Source: Prostheceraeus crozeri
Lineage: Eukaryota; Platyhelminthes; Polycladida; Euryleptidae
Assembly: GCA_907163375.1 (NCBI GenBank)
Contig: CAJQUW010004613.1
Span: 682,001 to 746,000, forward strand
DNA length: 64,000 bases
Reading direction: 5' to 3'
How positions within the stretch are numbered: the first letter of the stretch is position 1; each line of letters opens with the position of its first letter. Under the pieces are notes generated by a model. It was given only the letters and a program-made list of their open reading frames with translations. It had not been told where the DNA came from and made no database searches. Below, one piece after another: positions 1 to 9,930 of this stretch. Position numbers and translations under genes: made by a program.

Positions 1-608
1 TCTACAAACAACACAAACACACGAGAAAACAAGTCTATCAATTTTTATGGATGTACTTTTAACAATTGCACTTTATGATGTGTTAGGCCCTACTCTATTA
101 TTTGTATTGGGTTGGAAACTAAGCTCAGACTCATCTCGTAATTATTAATAATTTATTAGTTATCTGTAAGAGTGTATTAGTGGTTTAGAAGTCTAAGACA
201 ATTCCGTCTTCAATTTTTTGAATCTGGCACATCTTCTAGCTCTCATGGAGCATTTAAGAGCTAATTCTTTTCGCTTCGGTGAGTCAGAACTTAGTTTTCA
301 ATCATAGTACTGTTTCAATCGTTAAAGTGTGTTATAACACATTACAGGTAATCTACTCCCAGGTAATCTACTGCAGTATAGATTACCTGAGAAAGATATT
401 GCAGTTCAAAATATACATGTTGAATATGGATATCTAAGCGTATTTTACTCAATTATAATCGACCGCCTAATTGCATTAGGGGCATAGCACATGAGGCGAA
501 TACATATTTGCAATAGCTGAGAGAAGCAAAAGCCTTGTACGATCAATGTATCATCTCACATCACGGCATTTGGTTACTTATATATTTATGTTGCCAGGCT
601 AGCGTAAC
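1..608. other. non-coding flank, nothing recognised
   Basis: AT-rich sequence with no supported gene. The only local structure is a small hairpin-like stretch around 345-395, where the motif GGTAATCTACT is present twice and its complement AGATTACC follows. The candidate left terminus of an old DNA transposon begins just after this segment. Confidence 0.4.
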
Positions 609-1225
609 CCCCATCAACATTGAAACGTTTCCGAAACGTTCCTTTTAAGTCTCAAAACGTCTCGAAAGTTTCAAGTGAAATTTATCGTGTTGTGGTTGGC
701 AATGATGCATCCGATTTACGTATTTGACTATGACATTGAAGTTTTGCAGAAATTGTAGCTTTTTCAAAAATGCTTATTATGCAAACCGTAAAAATATGTA
801 ATGATCCATATCGTTCCATTTGCATACCAGAGTATGTAAATTATCCATGAATCAGTCAAGTTTTATTTCTTCAATGAATGTTGTCACTTATGAAGTGGAA
901 ATCTTTTAAAGTTACTAGTGTTTTCGCAAAATTTGCATTTGCCATATAATGTAACGTTTGGGAACGTTTAAATACGTTTTGTAGTGAAAGTTTCATCACG
1001 TATCAAAAAAGACTAAAAAACTACATTCAGGGAAATGACAGATATATTTAATGAGACATCTGGAGTGATTATCAAATACGTCAATTTTCACCTTGATTTT
1101 GGTCGACTGAATAAGATTTAATTATCGTCGGAACTGATTTCCCTTCGGCAAGCTCAAAATCAAAAGTTGCGTTCTAAAACTTAATGGAACGTTTCGTGAC
1201 GTTATCAAAGGTCACATTACGTCTC
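609..1225. repeat. AACGTTTC-rich terminus, left
   Basis: The segment starts CCCCATCAACATTG and then carries scattered AACGTTTC, ACGTTT and AAACGT motifs in both orientations up to about 1225. The first ~30 bases align, with few mismatches, to the reverse complement of 20814-20843, which starts CCCCAACAACATTG and is followed by the same motif family. Trinucleotide AAC borders both outer ends (606-608 and 20844-20846). I infer the two termini of one old DNA transposon with subterminal repeats. The family is not recognised, and a 3-bp match is weak evidence for a target duplication. Confidence 0.35.
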
Positions 1226-2463
1226 CTCATTTCCTAATAAATGGCAATAAATACTAATCAGATAAGAGGATTTTGTAGTTGAACTTATATTTGGAGACAA
1301 AGAATATCATCTGTCTGTCATCACATCTAAAAAAAAATTGCAGTAGTACATGGATCTACAGTACACATCACATGTGCATTAATATTTCTGTCTCAATCAC
1401 TTTCATTTTCTGATCATGTGTATTGGCGAACTCACATGTGTTTCTTCGTACCTCTCTTAAAGTAATTTATTGAGCTTCGGCTTTGCTGGATACATTTCAT
1501 TGATAGATTTGATAAATCTGATTACTAAATTAGGCATTGTTTAAAATTGCTATTATTAAGTTGCTATAGATATGTTAGGACGCTTAGGATATTTAATTAC
1601 ATCAACAGATAACTGGCAACGAACGTAGTTCAGTGTAATTTTGCATAAACTAGACAGTATATCTACTCAATATCATGCTCAATCTGCTACAAAACTTACA
1701 TGGTAGTCATTCTTAATAAAATTACCCATCCCTTGTCGAAAATGTCTATTGTCTAGTCACGAATTCAATAGGCAGACTATTGCACCGGCTGAACCGAAGC
1801 AATTTTGACCTCGCGGTTATTACACCGGTTGACCCAGTACATTATTATTCCATGTCTATTACCAAGTTATCTTTGGGAAACTCAAAATCACTCAACATAG
1901 CGAGAGATATTTGTCAGAAGGCGTCTTGACTCATCAGAAGCGTCTTGCTTCACACAAGTTTTGTGAGAAGCTGCTAAAGCGAAGCAAGCGTATTTCCAAG
2001 GTCCTGAACAGAGTAGACTCCAGGATACTCAATACAACAAAATTTTTATGTATTGTTCCATGCACCGTAGATAATTTTTGCATTTTCCTTACTTATGAGC
2101 CTATCAGCATTTCCCTCTTCACCGGTGTAGTAGCCACCGGCGTAATAGTAACCTCTGCCTACTCAAAAACATGCTATTAGTTTGGCACTTGATCAGAGAA
2201 GTCAGAAGAAATGCATGCGTAGAAGATTGTTCTGTATATACATGTAATTCGTTTGAGGGGACACTTATCCATTATATTCTTAATTTTCTCATTAATTTAG
2301 TTTATAGTCTTGACTTTATTGATTGAGAAATATTTCTAATGTAGAAGTGCTGCTAACCTGATCAATTCATAATTTAGCGATAGTTCGACTATGAATATGC
2401 ATTTTAGTGTAAATACACATCACTGCGAACTGAGCTACAGATGTCTGAAGCAATTAGACCGGT
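1226..2463. other. non-coding, nothing recognised
   Basis: No supported gene. Near 1770-2150 there are loosely repeated CACCGG motifs followed by G/A/C variants (for example CACCGGCTGAAC, CACCGGTTGACC, CACCGGTGTAG, CACCGGCGTAAT), and a short open frame at 1911-2180 without coding character. The last eight bases, 2464-2471, are the left target duplication of the foldback element. Confidence 0.35.
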
Positions 2464-2471
2464 AGATTATG

Positions 2472-4228
2472 GGCTATTACTAAAACACACCGAGGGCCAA
2501 AATGAAAATTGCTAAAATACACCGAACCCCAAAATATCACATAAGGAGGCATTTTCAGGTCAAATAACCGATGTAAATGGAAAGAGCGTGCTAAATAACC
2601 CTCTGAAGCACACTGACATCAACATCAACAGCTGACTCCTAGGAGAAATATAATAATGAAAAAAAGTTGATTAAATAAATCCACCGATAGCCATAACTTT
2701 CAGATTATAGAGTATCTCGCCACAAAACTCGGCCCACACCTGCTCAGGATCATTATCAAGAGCGCTTCAAAACACAACAGCCAACGGGCAACTCTGGACG
2801 GAGAACCAGGCCTCCCAGTAAAAGTACTTGGTCGTCTGGATTCATCACTCGAGGTCGTTCCACCTTCGGATCTACATATGAAAATGACAGTTACACCGAG
2901 GGCCAAAACTTTGTCAATACTGCATCAATCTCAACCAAACTTGGCCCACACCTTCTCAGGATCATTATCAAGAGCGCTTCAGAACACAACAGCCAACGGG
3001 CAACTCTGGACAGAGATACACCTCACGTAATTATCACGTGTTTTCACCAATTTTACAGAACATTTTTTTCGCAACATCACTTTACACCGAGGGCCAAAAC
3101 TTTGTCAATATTGCCTCAATCTCAACCAAACTTGGCCCACACCTGCTCAGGATCATTATCAAGAGCGCTTCAAAACACAACAGCCAACGGGCAACTCTGG
3201 ACGGAGAACCAGGCCTCCCAGTAAAAGTACTTGGTCGGCTGGATTCATCACTCGAGGTCGTTCCACCTTCGGATCTACATATGAAAAGGACAGTTACACC
3301 GAGGGCCAAAACTTTGTCAATACTGCATCAATCTCAACCAAACTTGGCCCACACCTTCTCAGGATCATTATCAAGAGCGCTTCAGAACACAACAGCCAAC
3401 GGGCAACTCTGGACAGAGATACACCTCACGTAATTATCACGTGTTTTCAGCAATTTTACAGAACATTTTTTTCGCAACATCACTTTACACCGAGGGCCAA
3501 AACTTTGTCAATATTGCCTCAATCTCAACCAAACTTGGCCCACACCTGCTCAGGATCATTATCAAGAGCGCTTCAAAACACAACAGCCAACGGGCAACTC
3601 TGGACGGAGAACCAGGCCTCCCAGTAAAAGTACTTGGTCGGCTTGATTCATCACTCGAGGTCGTTCCACCTTCGGATCTACATATGAAAATGACAGTTAC
3701 ACCGAGGGCCAAAACTTTGTCAATACTGCATCAATCTCAACCAAACTTGGCCCACACCTTCTCAGGATCATTATCAAGAGCGCTTCAGAACACAACAGCC
3801 AACGGGCAACTCTGGACAGAGATACACTTTACGTAATTATCACATGTTTTCACCAATTTTACAGAACATTTTTTTCGCAACATCACTTTACACCGAGGAC
3901 CAAAACTTTGTCAATATTGCCTCAATCTCAACCAAACTTGGCCCACACCTGCTCAGGATCATTGTGTTGGTTATTATACCTTTAGGAAAGATATGTTGAT
4001 TCTTTGTTTTAGTTGTCTACTTTGCATTATTCTTTTTCGGAATTTAATGCATGCATTTGAACGCGTTGATGGTGCCTCGGAGAATATTTCGAAATTTTAT
4101 GTGGAAGCTGTAAACGTGTTCGAACGAACTACATTTCAGAGTGTCCCGCGCAGGTCATGGAGGTGTATTAAAACATGTAAATCATGTGATTCAGGTCGTT
4201 TCACCGTTTGATGATGATCCTCAGGTAA
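2472..4228. repeat. left long inverted repeat arm of foldback element
   Basis: Three zones are visible: an outer unique zone of about 250 bp, a tandem array at about 2728-3963, and an inner unique zone to the motif CCTCAGGTAA. The same zones occur in inverse order at 12957-14904. Homology stops sharply after CAGGTAA, where the left side reads GCAGATATC and the right side reads AGATATC. Confidence 0.85.
2728..3963. repeat. 403-bp tandem array, left arm
   Basis: Two complete 403-bp units (starting near 3038 and 3441) plus partial units at both ends. Each unit consists of two related halves of about 200 bp that share the core from CACCGAGGGCC to CAACTCTGGAC and differ in the following part (GGAGAACCAGG versus GAGATACAC). 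The motif ACACCGAGGGCCAAAA that opens each half also lies in the outermost 30 bp of the element, so the array multiplies a terminal motif. 403 is not a multiple of three, so the open frames inside the units do not run through the array. Confidence 0.85.
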
Positions 4229-5199
4229 GCAGATATCATTTCCATTTAGCTCATCATGGTGTCGGTCATATTTCAACCGAAGAAGTGCCAGTGTTCTCTT
4301 TTGAAATTAAATTCCTTCTTGTATAATCCATTGCGAGCTATCTTCAGCAGAGCATTTTATTTTGATTTGCAACAATTGCTTGTTTTATATCTTTTCAGTT
4401 CTAGAAGCACATGTCAATGGGAAACGCATGCCTGATTGCTATCTCTGTCAATGAATCACTCTCTATGGTAATTTAATTGAATAATTTGAAGGCGAGGTGT
4501 GAAACCAATCAAACCTTCCTCAGATGCCCGTCCTTCAGCTGTGAGATAAATTGGGGCCTGGAATGCTGCATGATGGATTTTATGAGTGTTCTTCTGTTGG
4601 GGAGAGAGAGAGGGAGCAATTGTTTCTACATCATTGAATTAACCACAGAAATCCCACTATTCACTTTCTTTAAGTTGCTAAGACTGGAATGGACAGCAGC
4701 TGTTTGTAAATGGTGATCAATGGCATTTTCAGGCGTTCGTCTATTAGCCGATTGCTACATCTTTAGAGGAATCAAATTAATCAAACCTTGCTCTTATCAT
4801 TATGACGTAGAGTAAGTATATTTAGGTAGAGTGGTAACTCAGCATTTAATAAATCCCCAATGTGTATACACTTTCGATTTTATTAAATGAACTCGATGGG
4901 GATGCAGTCGGAATTGTTTCCAAATGTGAGATATGCACATTTAGCAGTTTTGAAGAAATTACAACGGAATTGACTGATCATGATAGTATAATGCAGAAGG
5001 AAGTGATGTTATTTTACAGATTGTCCGTGTTATTGTCACTGTCCGTATTATTTTACAGATTGTCACTTGAACTTCACTTGAACTTGATCATTTCTATGAG
5101 AGGGAGAAATATATGAATATTGCGAATATGTATCAATATTAACTTTTAGTGCTAGCATACAAAATTAAGTACACAAAGAACACGTTGCCATCGATCTAT
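4229..5199. other. interior of foldback element, no gene seen
   Basis: Unique interior sequence between the left arm and the LINE remnant. It holds short open frames (for example 4477-4716 and 4862-5116) with no recognisable motif. A small direct duplication around TTATTTTACAGATTGTC occurs twice near 5010-5065. Confidence 0.4.
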
Positions 5200-5294
5200 C
5201 AAAACTATGTAGAATCATCGACTACGATCCGATAGCTTCAAATTGCCGTTTTGTAAGAAACATTAGAACAAAAAATTAGCACATTTCAAATACC
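5200..5294 (+). pseudogene. LINE remnant, part upstream of the LTR insertion
   Basis: This short stretch joins, across the 5-bp target duplication ATACC (5290-5294 and 9476-9480), to the LINE 3' remnant at 9476-9930. Read in the frame of that remnant it gives a peptide ending TFQIP, which leads into FTWNLLPNEIK on the far side. The upstream limit is not defined. The two pieces show that the LTR retrotransposon landed inside an older LINE fragment. Confidence 0.35.
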
Positions 5295-5533
5295 TGTGAG
5301 CGTGTTGTATTTCTAATTCTCTATTGTTCACTGTCTTAGGACATAGCAATCCGACTCTCGACCGCATGCCTGACATCCTATTATCAAGTGTTCTGGTGAC
5401 GTTTCATGATAATAACATTTCATTATTGTGCATGTTTCGTGAGTTGTTTTATGCCATTGTTATACAGGTATAAATATCCACGTCTGCAAATAAAGTGCGT
5501 CTTTGCTATTTGGAATTCGCGTTTTTACTTACA
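5295..5533 (+). repeat. 5' LTR
   Basis: 239 bp, identical by eye to 9237-9475. It contains a TATA-like box TATAAATA at 5469-5476 and an AATAAA signal at 5489-5494, giving a compact promoter/poly(A) layout typical of short LTRs. Confidence 0.9.
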
Positions 5534-5562
5534 AGCTATCACGGCAGTTTGTCTTGCTGAAC

Positions 5563-8500
5563 ATGAGCGGCTCGTTAAAGTTGGTCGATATCGTGAAGAG
5601 ATTCAAGGGTGAGCGTGATGAAAATATTGATCAATGGTTCAGACGATACGAGACAGCGGTGTCTATAGTAACCGCCCCAAAGGATTTAGAGGCTGAGATG
5701 GCTCGAATGATGCCTCTATTTTTGGATGGTCCTGCTTTCGCGACCTGGGATCAATTGGAGCCAACAGATAAAAATGACTTTAAAGTTGTGATGAAGGCTT
5801 TGAAGAGAGTTTATGGACTTAACAAGGCAAGTGCCTGGCTAAAACTCAAATCCCTCCGTTTGTGGCCTGGCGAACAGATCGACATCATCGCAGATGATGC
5901 AAAGACATTGTTGAAGGTTATCACTGGCAAAGATCCTGATGAGGAGCTGGTATCGTTAGCTGTGATCGATGCGTTACCAGCTGATGTAAAGGAGAAGGTG
6001 TATATCCAAGACGGCGAAGATATGAAGCTCCAAGATGTTCTGTCTACGGCGAAGGCGCTTTTGGCAACTCGAGATGCCTTACCCACCGCAGTCGCTGCGA
6101 CGATGGGTCCGCAAAACAGCCAAATGAAAGTCTCCAAGCAAATGGTTCGCTGTCAAGGCTGTCGCCGCTTTGGCCATGAGAAGGCCAGCTGTATTATCAC
6201 CTGTTTCTTTTGTAACGAGAAAGGGCATATTCAGCGATTTTGCCCACACCGTCAACAACAGGCAAGTGCGAGCATGGCTGCGGCGACGGAAATCACCGGT
6301 GCACAAATCTCACGTCCAATGAATGTCAATGGCCAAAGGATGAACGCGCTGATCGACACTGGATCTGTGACTTCTGTCATTGGTGAGCATGTGGTTGGGA
6401 ATGAGAGTCGGTCTAGGTCCTACATTAGTCTTCAATCTTTTGGTAGGCATAATGTATGTGCGTATACGTATGTTGTTTTGAGTAGTGTGATAACTGATAA
6501 TAATGAAGAGCTGGGACCCATTAATGCATATGTAGTCTTAGAAACTGATCTACCTACTGGTATTGATATCATTTTGGGTTCGAATGTATTTGAGAGAACG
6601 GGTTTAATATTACATCCACGCGTACGTCCAGGTACTGAGCTAAAAGTAGATTTTCCCTATAGTAAAGGGCCTGTAGTTTCGGTATTGCATAGTGATGATA
6701 TTCATGATAAGGATTTTGTTGCTACTTTTAATGGAAGTAGATGGTGCGTAAGGTGGAATTGGAGACAAAATTTAGAACCAGGATCCGATTGTAAGATACC
6801 GTATAATATTATCGATGATCAGGATAAATCACCGTGTGATGCTGAAATAAATGACTGGATTAATGAGGGCATATTAGTAAGGCATGACGTAAGTTTCCAT
6901 GGGAAAATAAAAAGGTACTTACCGATTATTGCTGTGCGTCAGCAGAAGGGCGATACCGTTAAAGTTCGCCCTGTCTTGGACTATAGAAGTTTAAACGAAT
7001 CCATTGAGTCTCATACTGCTGAAGCTACTCCTACTTGTGCTGACACGTTGCGTCAGTGGCGGCAACTGGGGCCTAAGTGTTCTATTATTGATTTGAAGCG
7101 TGCCTATCTACAGGTAGAAATTGATCCGAGTTTATGGGCATACCAAGCTGTTAGGTGGAAAGGAAGTGACTTTCTGTTGACGAGGCTTGGTTTCGGCTTG
7201 GCCTCAGCCCCAAAAATAATGACAGCTATAGTTACACGAGTATTGCAGGGTGACCAGAAAATCAAGGAAGGTACTTCTAGTTACATTGACGATATATATG
7301 TCTCTGAATCGGTTGTCTCATGCGAAAAGGTCAGGTCCCATCTGAATAATTGGGGCCTTATAACAAAAGAGTCACAAGAAGTTGGTAAAGGAGACGTTAG
7401 ATTACTGGGACTATGTGTGGACTCAGGGTTGAGATGGCGCAGAGACGGTTCTCTGCCCTTAATAGCTAACATTCTTACGCGGCGTGAAGCACATAAGTAC
7501 ATAGGAGAATGTTTAGGACATTACCCCGTGGCGGGATGGCTTCGAGTCGCCTGCGCGTTTGTACAGCGGTGCACTGCCGAAGATCATACTAGGTGGGATG
7601 ACCCAGTTTCGGAAAAAATAATGAGTTTGATTCGAGAAATAGATGTTCGACTGAAAGTGTCTGACCCTGTCGGAGGCATGTGGGAGGTTGATCCTAAAGC
7701 TCCAATCACGGTCTGGACTGACTCCAGTTCTCTAGCCTACGGGGTTTATTTAGAGGTTGAAGGTCAGGTGGTCGAGGATGCGGCTTGGCTGCGCCCGAAG
7801 GATGATGCTACGCATATAAACCGGTCTGAATTAGACGCAGCTATCAAAGGCCTGAATCTTGCCTTAAAATGGGGTAAGAGGGACATTACGATCAAAACTG
7901 ACTCCATCTCAGTTTATAGATGGTTGCAATCTGTTATTCATAAGACAAGAAATGTTAAGACTCGTGCACTCGCAGAAGTTTTGATTAAGCGTAGACTTAA
8001 TATTATTTCAGACATTATCCGTGAGGAACAGTTGGCAGTACAGGTCGTTTGGATTGAGTCAAGTTTAAACAAAGCAGATTCATTGACTAGAGTGCCTAAT
8101 TCATGGGTCAGGGAGAAACTAGATAGCGTTGATTACGCTGACATCAAGTTTGTTCATGAAATCAACCATTTTGGCACGAATCGAACATATGAATTATGTA
8201 AAGAGCGGTATAAAAATAAATCCGTTTCAAAATCTGATATTAAGGCCGTCATTGGCGATTGTGCAACTTGTACCCGCATAGACCCTTCGAATCGCTTTAG
8301 TTGGGACAAAGGATCGATATCCGCGAATAATGTTTGGGAAGTTTTAGGCACTGATGTAACTCATGTAGACGGTAGACCTTATTTATCCGTTATCGATACT
8401 GCTCCCAGATTTACAATCTGGCGTAGCTTAAGAAATGAATCCTCCACTGAGATAGCTTTCAACATTGAACAGATCTTCGCAGAATTTGGTCCCCCAGCGT

Positions 8501-9168
8501 ACATAATGAGTGATAACGGGACAGTTTTCCGTAGCCGCGAGTTTAATGAGCTGTTAGATAAGTGGAAAGTTCAACAGGTCTTGACTTCCGCTTATAGGCC
8601 CCAGGGAAACTCGGTGGTTGAGCGGGTTCATCGTACCGTTAAGAGAACCGTAAAGCGTACAGGAAAATCCCTCGCAGAGGCCGTTTTCTGGGTTAATAAT
8701 ACAAAAGGTAAAAACGATTCAACACCTTACGAATTAGTTTTCTGTGCGAAGTCTAGAAAGCCGGATGTTACAGCTGATCGCATTGAGATAGAACGACCCA
8801 AATTGAATTACGAGGTAAACGATAATTACTTTGATAAAGACCGTAATCCTTTTCTTGTTGGCGATAAAGTTTTTCTTAAGCCTCCTTCCTCCCGATGTGA
8901 TGACGTTTGGAGCGGTCCACACGTCGTGACAAAAATCATTTCGAGTGTTTCAGTTGAGTTAGATGATATAAATGTCTCTCGTCATGTATCGCATTTAAGA
9001 CTGGTACCTTATTGCAGGGAATCTACCGAAGTCGACTTAGAAACGAAATACTGCTCTTTGACGAATGATAGCGATGTCGAAATTGATTCTGAGGCGGTAC
9101 CCCGAAGGAGTAGTCGCGTGACTAAAAGACCTATTTTTCAAGGTGACCATGTCGTTGATTACAGATAG
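5563..9168 (+). CDS. Gag-Pol polyprotein of Ty3/Gypsy-type element
   Basis: A single open frame of about 1,200 codons. I place the start at the ATG at 5563, because the open frame extends upstream into the LTR without an earlier ATG. In order it encodes: a Gag-like region; two zinc knuckles of the CCHC kind (about residues 195-235); an aspartyl protease with the LIDTGS signature; a reverse transcriptase with a YIDD box; an RNase H domain with the TDSSS and ELDAA signatures; and an integrase with the D,D,E-type core and a C-terminal chromatin- or DNA-binding tail. The products would assemble cytoplasmic particles, copy the RNA and integrate the cDNA. There is no separate envelope frame. The fused Gag-Pol frame means Gag is not made by frameshifting here. 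The element appears young and open throughout. Confidence 0.9.
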   Translation: MSGSLKLVDIVKRFKGERDENIDQWFRRYETAVSIVTAPKDLEAEMARMMPLFLDGPAFATWDQLEPTDKNDFKVVMKALKRVYGLNKASAWLKLKSLRLWPGEQIDIIADDAKTLLKVITGKDPDEELVSLAVIDALPADVKEKVYIQDGEDMKLQDVLSTAKALLATRDALPTAVAATMGPQNSQMKVSKQMVRCQGCRRFGHEKASCIITCFFCNEKGHIQRFCPHRQQQASASMAAATEITGAQISRPMNVNGQRMNALIDTGSVTSVIGEHVVGNESRSRSYISLQSFGRHNVCAYTYVVLSSVITDNNEELGPINAYVVLETDLPTGIDIILGSNVFERTGLILHPRVRPGTELKVDFPYSKGPVVSVLHSDDIHDKDFVATFNGSRWCVRWNWRQNLEPGSDCKIPYNIIDDQDKSPCDAEINDWINEGILVRHDVSFHGKIKRYLPIIAVRQQKGDTVKVRPVLDYRSLNESIESHTAEATPTCADTLRQWRQLGPKCSIIDLKRAYLQVEIDPSLWAYQAVRWKGSDFLLTRLGFGLASAPKIMTAIVTRVLQGDQKIKEGTSSYIDDIYVSESVVSCEKVRSHLNNWGLITKESQEVGKGDVRLLGLCVDSGLRWRRDGSLPLIANILTRREAHKYIGECLGHYPVAGWLRVACAFVQRCTAEDHTRWDDPVSEKIMSLIREIDVRLKVSDPVGGMWEVDPKAPITVWTDSSSLAYGVYLEVEGQVVEDAAWLRPKDDATHINRSELDAAIKGLNLALKWGKRDITIKTDSISVYRWLQSVIHKTRNVKTRALAEVLIKRRLNIISDIIREEQLAVQVVWIESSLNKADSLTRVPNSWVREKLDSVDYADIKFVHEINHFGTNRTYELCKERYKNKSVSKSDIKAVIGDCATCTRIDPSNRFSWDKGSISANNVWEVLGTDVTHVDGRPYLSVIDTAPRFTIWRSLRNESSTEIAFNIEQIFAEFGPPAYIMSDNGTVFRSREFNELLDKWKVQQVLTSAYRPQGNSVVERVHRTVKRTVKRTGKSLAEAVFWVNNTKGKNDSTPYELVFCAKSRKPDVTADRIEIERPKLNYEVNDNYFDKDRNPFLVGDKVFLKPPSSRCDDVWSGPHVVTKIISSVSVELDDINVSRHVSHLRLVPYCRESTEVDLETKYCSLTNDSDVEIDSEAVPRRSSRVTKRPIFQGDHVVDYR

Positions 9169-9236
9169 CAGACCTTATATTGTTTCGTATATAATATATA
9201 CTTTTGTATATTAGTTTCTTAAGAAACTAGGGAGCG

Positions 9237-9475
9237 TGTGAGCGTGTTGTATTTCTAATTCTCTATTGTTCACTGTCTTAGGACATAGCAATCCGACTCT
9301 CGACCGCATGCCTGACATCCTATTATCAAGTGTTCTGGTGACGTTTCATGATAATAACATTTCATTATTGTGCATGTTTCGTGAGTTGTTTTATGCCATT
9401 GTTATACAGGTATAAATATCCACGTCTGCAAATAAAGTGCGTCTTTGCTATTTGGAATTCGCGTTTTTACTTACA
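9237..9475 (+). repeat. 3' LTR
   Basis: 239 bp, identical by eye to the 5' LTR. It is preceded by a purine-rich stretch (AAGAAACTAGGGAG) that would serve as the plus-strand primer region, and followed by the target duplication ATACC. Confidence 0.9.
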
Positions 9476-9930
9476 ATACCATTTACTTGGAATTTGCTCC
9501 CCAATGAAATAAAAAGCTGAAAATCAATTAGAGAATTCAAAAAAGAATATAAAGTCGTATCTAATAAAAAATGTGGACTCATTTTAGAAACCTGACCTCC
9601 CTTACTCACGATAGATAAAAACTCTCTGCTCTAAATGTTATCAAAAAGTAAGCATCAGATGCGTTCGCAATACAAATTCTCTCAGTTTTATGAGTAGCTA
9701 CGAAGCAGCACGCATACTCTCTAGTGTTTGAACAATTTCTTTCTGGTTTTTGAACAAACATGTATATAATTATGTGCGGGCCAGTCATATACCCCTTCTT
9801 GTGGGTCCTCTGATCCCTTTCTCCGTTATTGTTGTATCTTCACATTATTGTATTACCCTTGCATGCCAATTTCTATGTACATACTCTGCTTGTTGTCTAT
9901 GGAGAATAAACATATTTTCTATTCTATTCC
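9476..9930 (+). pseudogene. LINE 3' end (RT C-terminus plus 3' UTR)
   Basis: The first ~110 bp translate to FTWNLLPNEIKS, a stop codon, then KSIREFKKEYK. This is the WN-x-LP...FK pattern found at the very C-terminus of many CR1/Jockey/L2-type LINE polymerases. About 330 bp of non-coding sequence follow, ending in AATAAACATATTT and a short (TTCTA)n tail at 9915-9930, typical of LINE 3' ends. The LTR retrotransposon split it from its upstream part at 5200-5294. It is a dead 5'-truncated copy with in-frame stops after KS and after the LILET segment. Confidence 0.5.

Larger units (their letters stand above)
5295..9475 (+). mobile_element. Ty3/Gypsy-type LTR retrotransposon, looks whole
   Basis: The 4,181-bp element has two 239-bp LTRs that look identical, starting TGTGAGCG and ending TTACA. 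A perfect 5-bp target duplication ATACC lies at 5290-5294 and 9476-9480. Between the LTRs lies one long Gag-Pol frame. The domain order protease, reverse transcriptase, RNase H, integrase is that of the Ty3/Gypsy group. The identical LTRs imply a recent insertion. It is inserted in a LINE remnant inside the foldback element. It looks whole, with no breaks noticed. I cannot place it in a named clade. Confidence 0.9.

Noticed and set aside
1911-2180. 89-aa frame next to the foldback element
   Set aside because: It has no true ATG start, no domain and no splice context beyond chance.
3038-3433. 131-aa open frames repeated in the foldback arms (also 3441-3836, 13349-13744, 13752-14147, 14155-14550), with 75-aa frames on the opposite strand
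   Set aside because: They are windows in a 403-bp tandem repeat whose length is not a multiple of three. Both strands are open, there is no conserved domain, and the frame shifts at each unit border.
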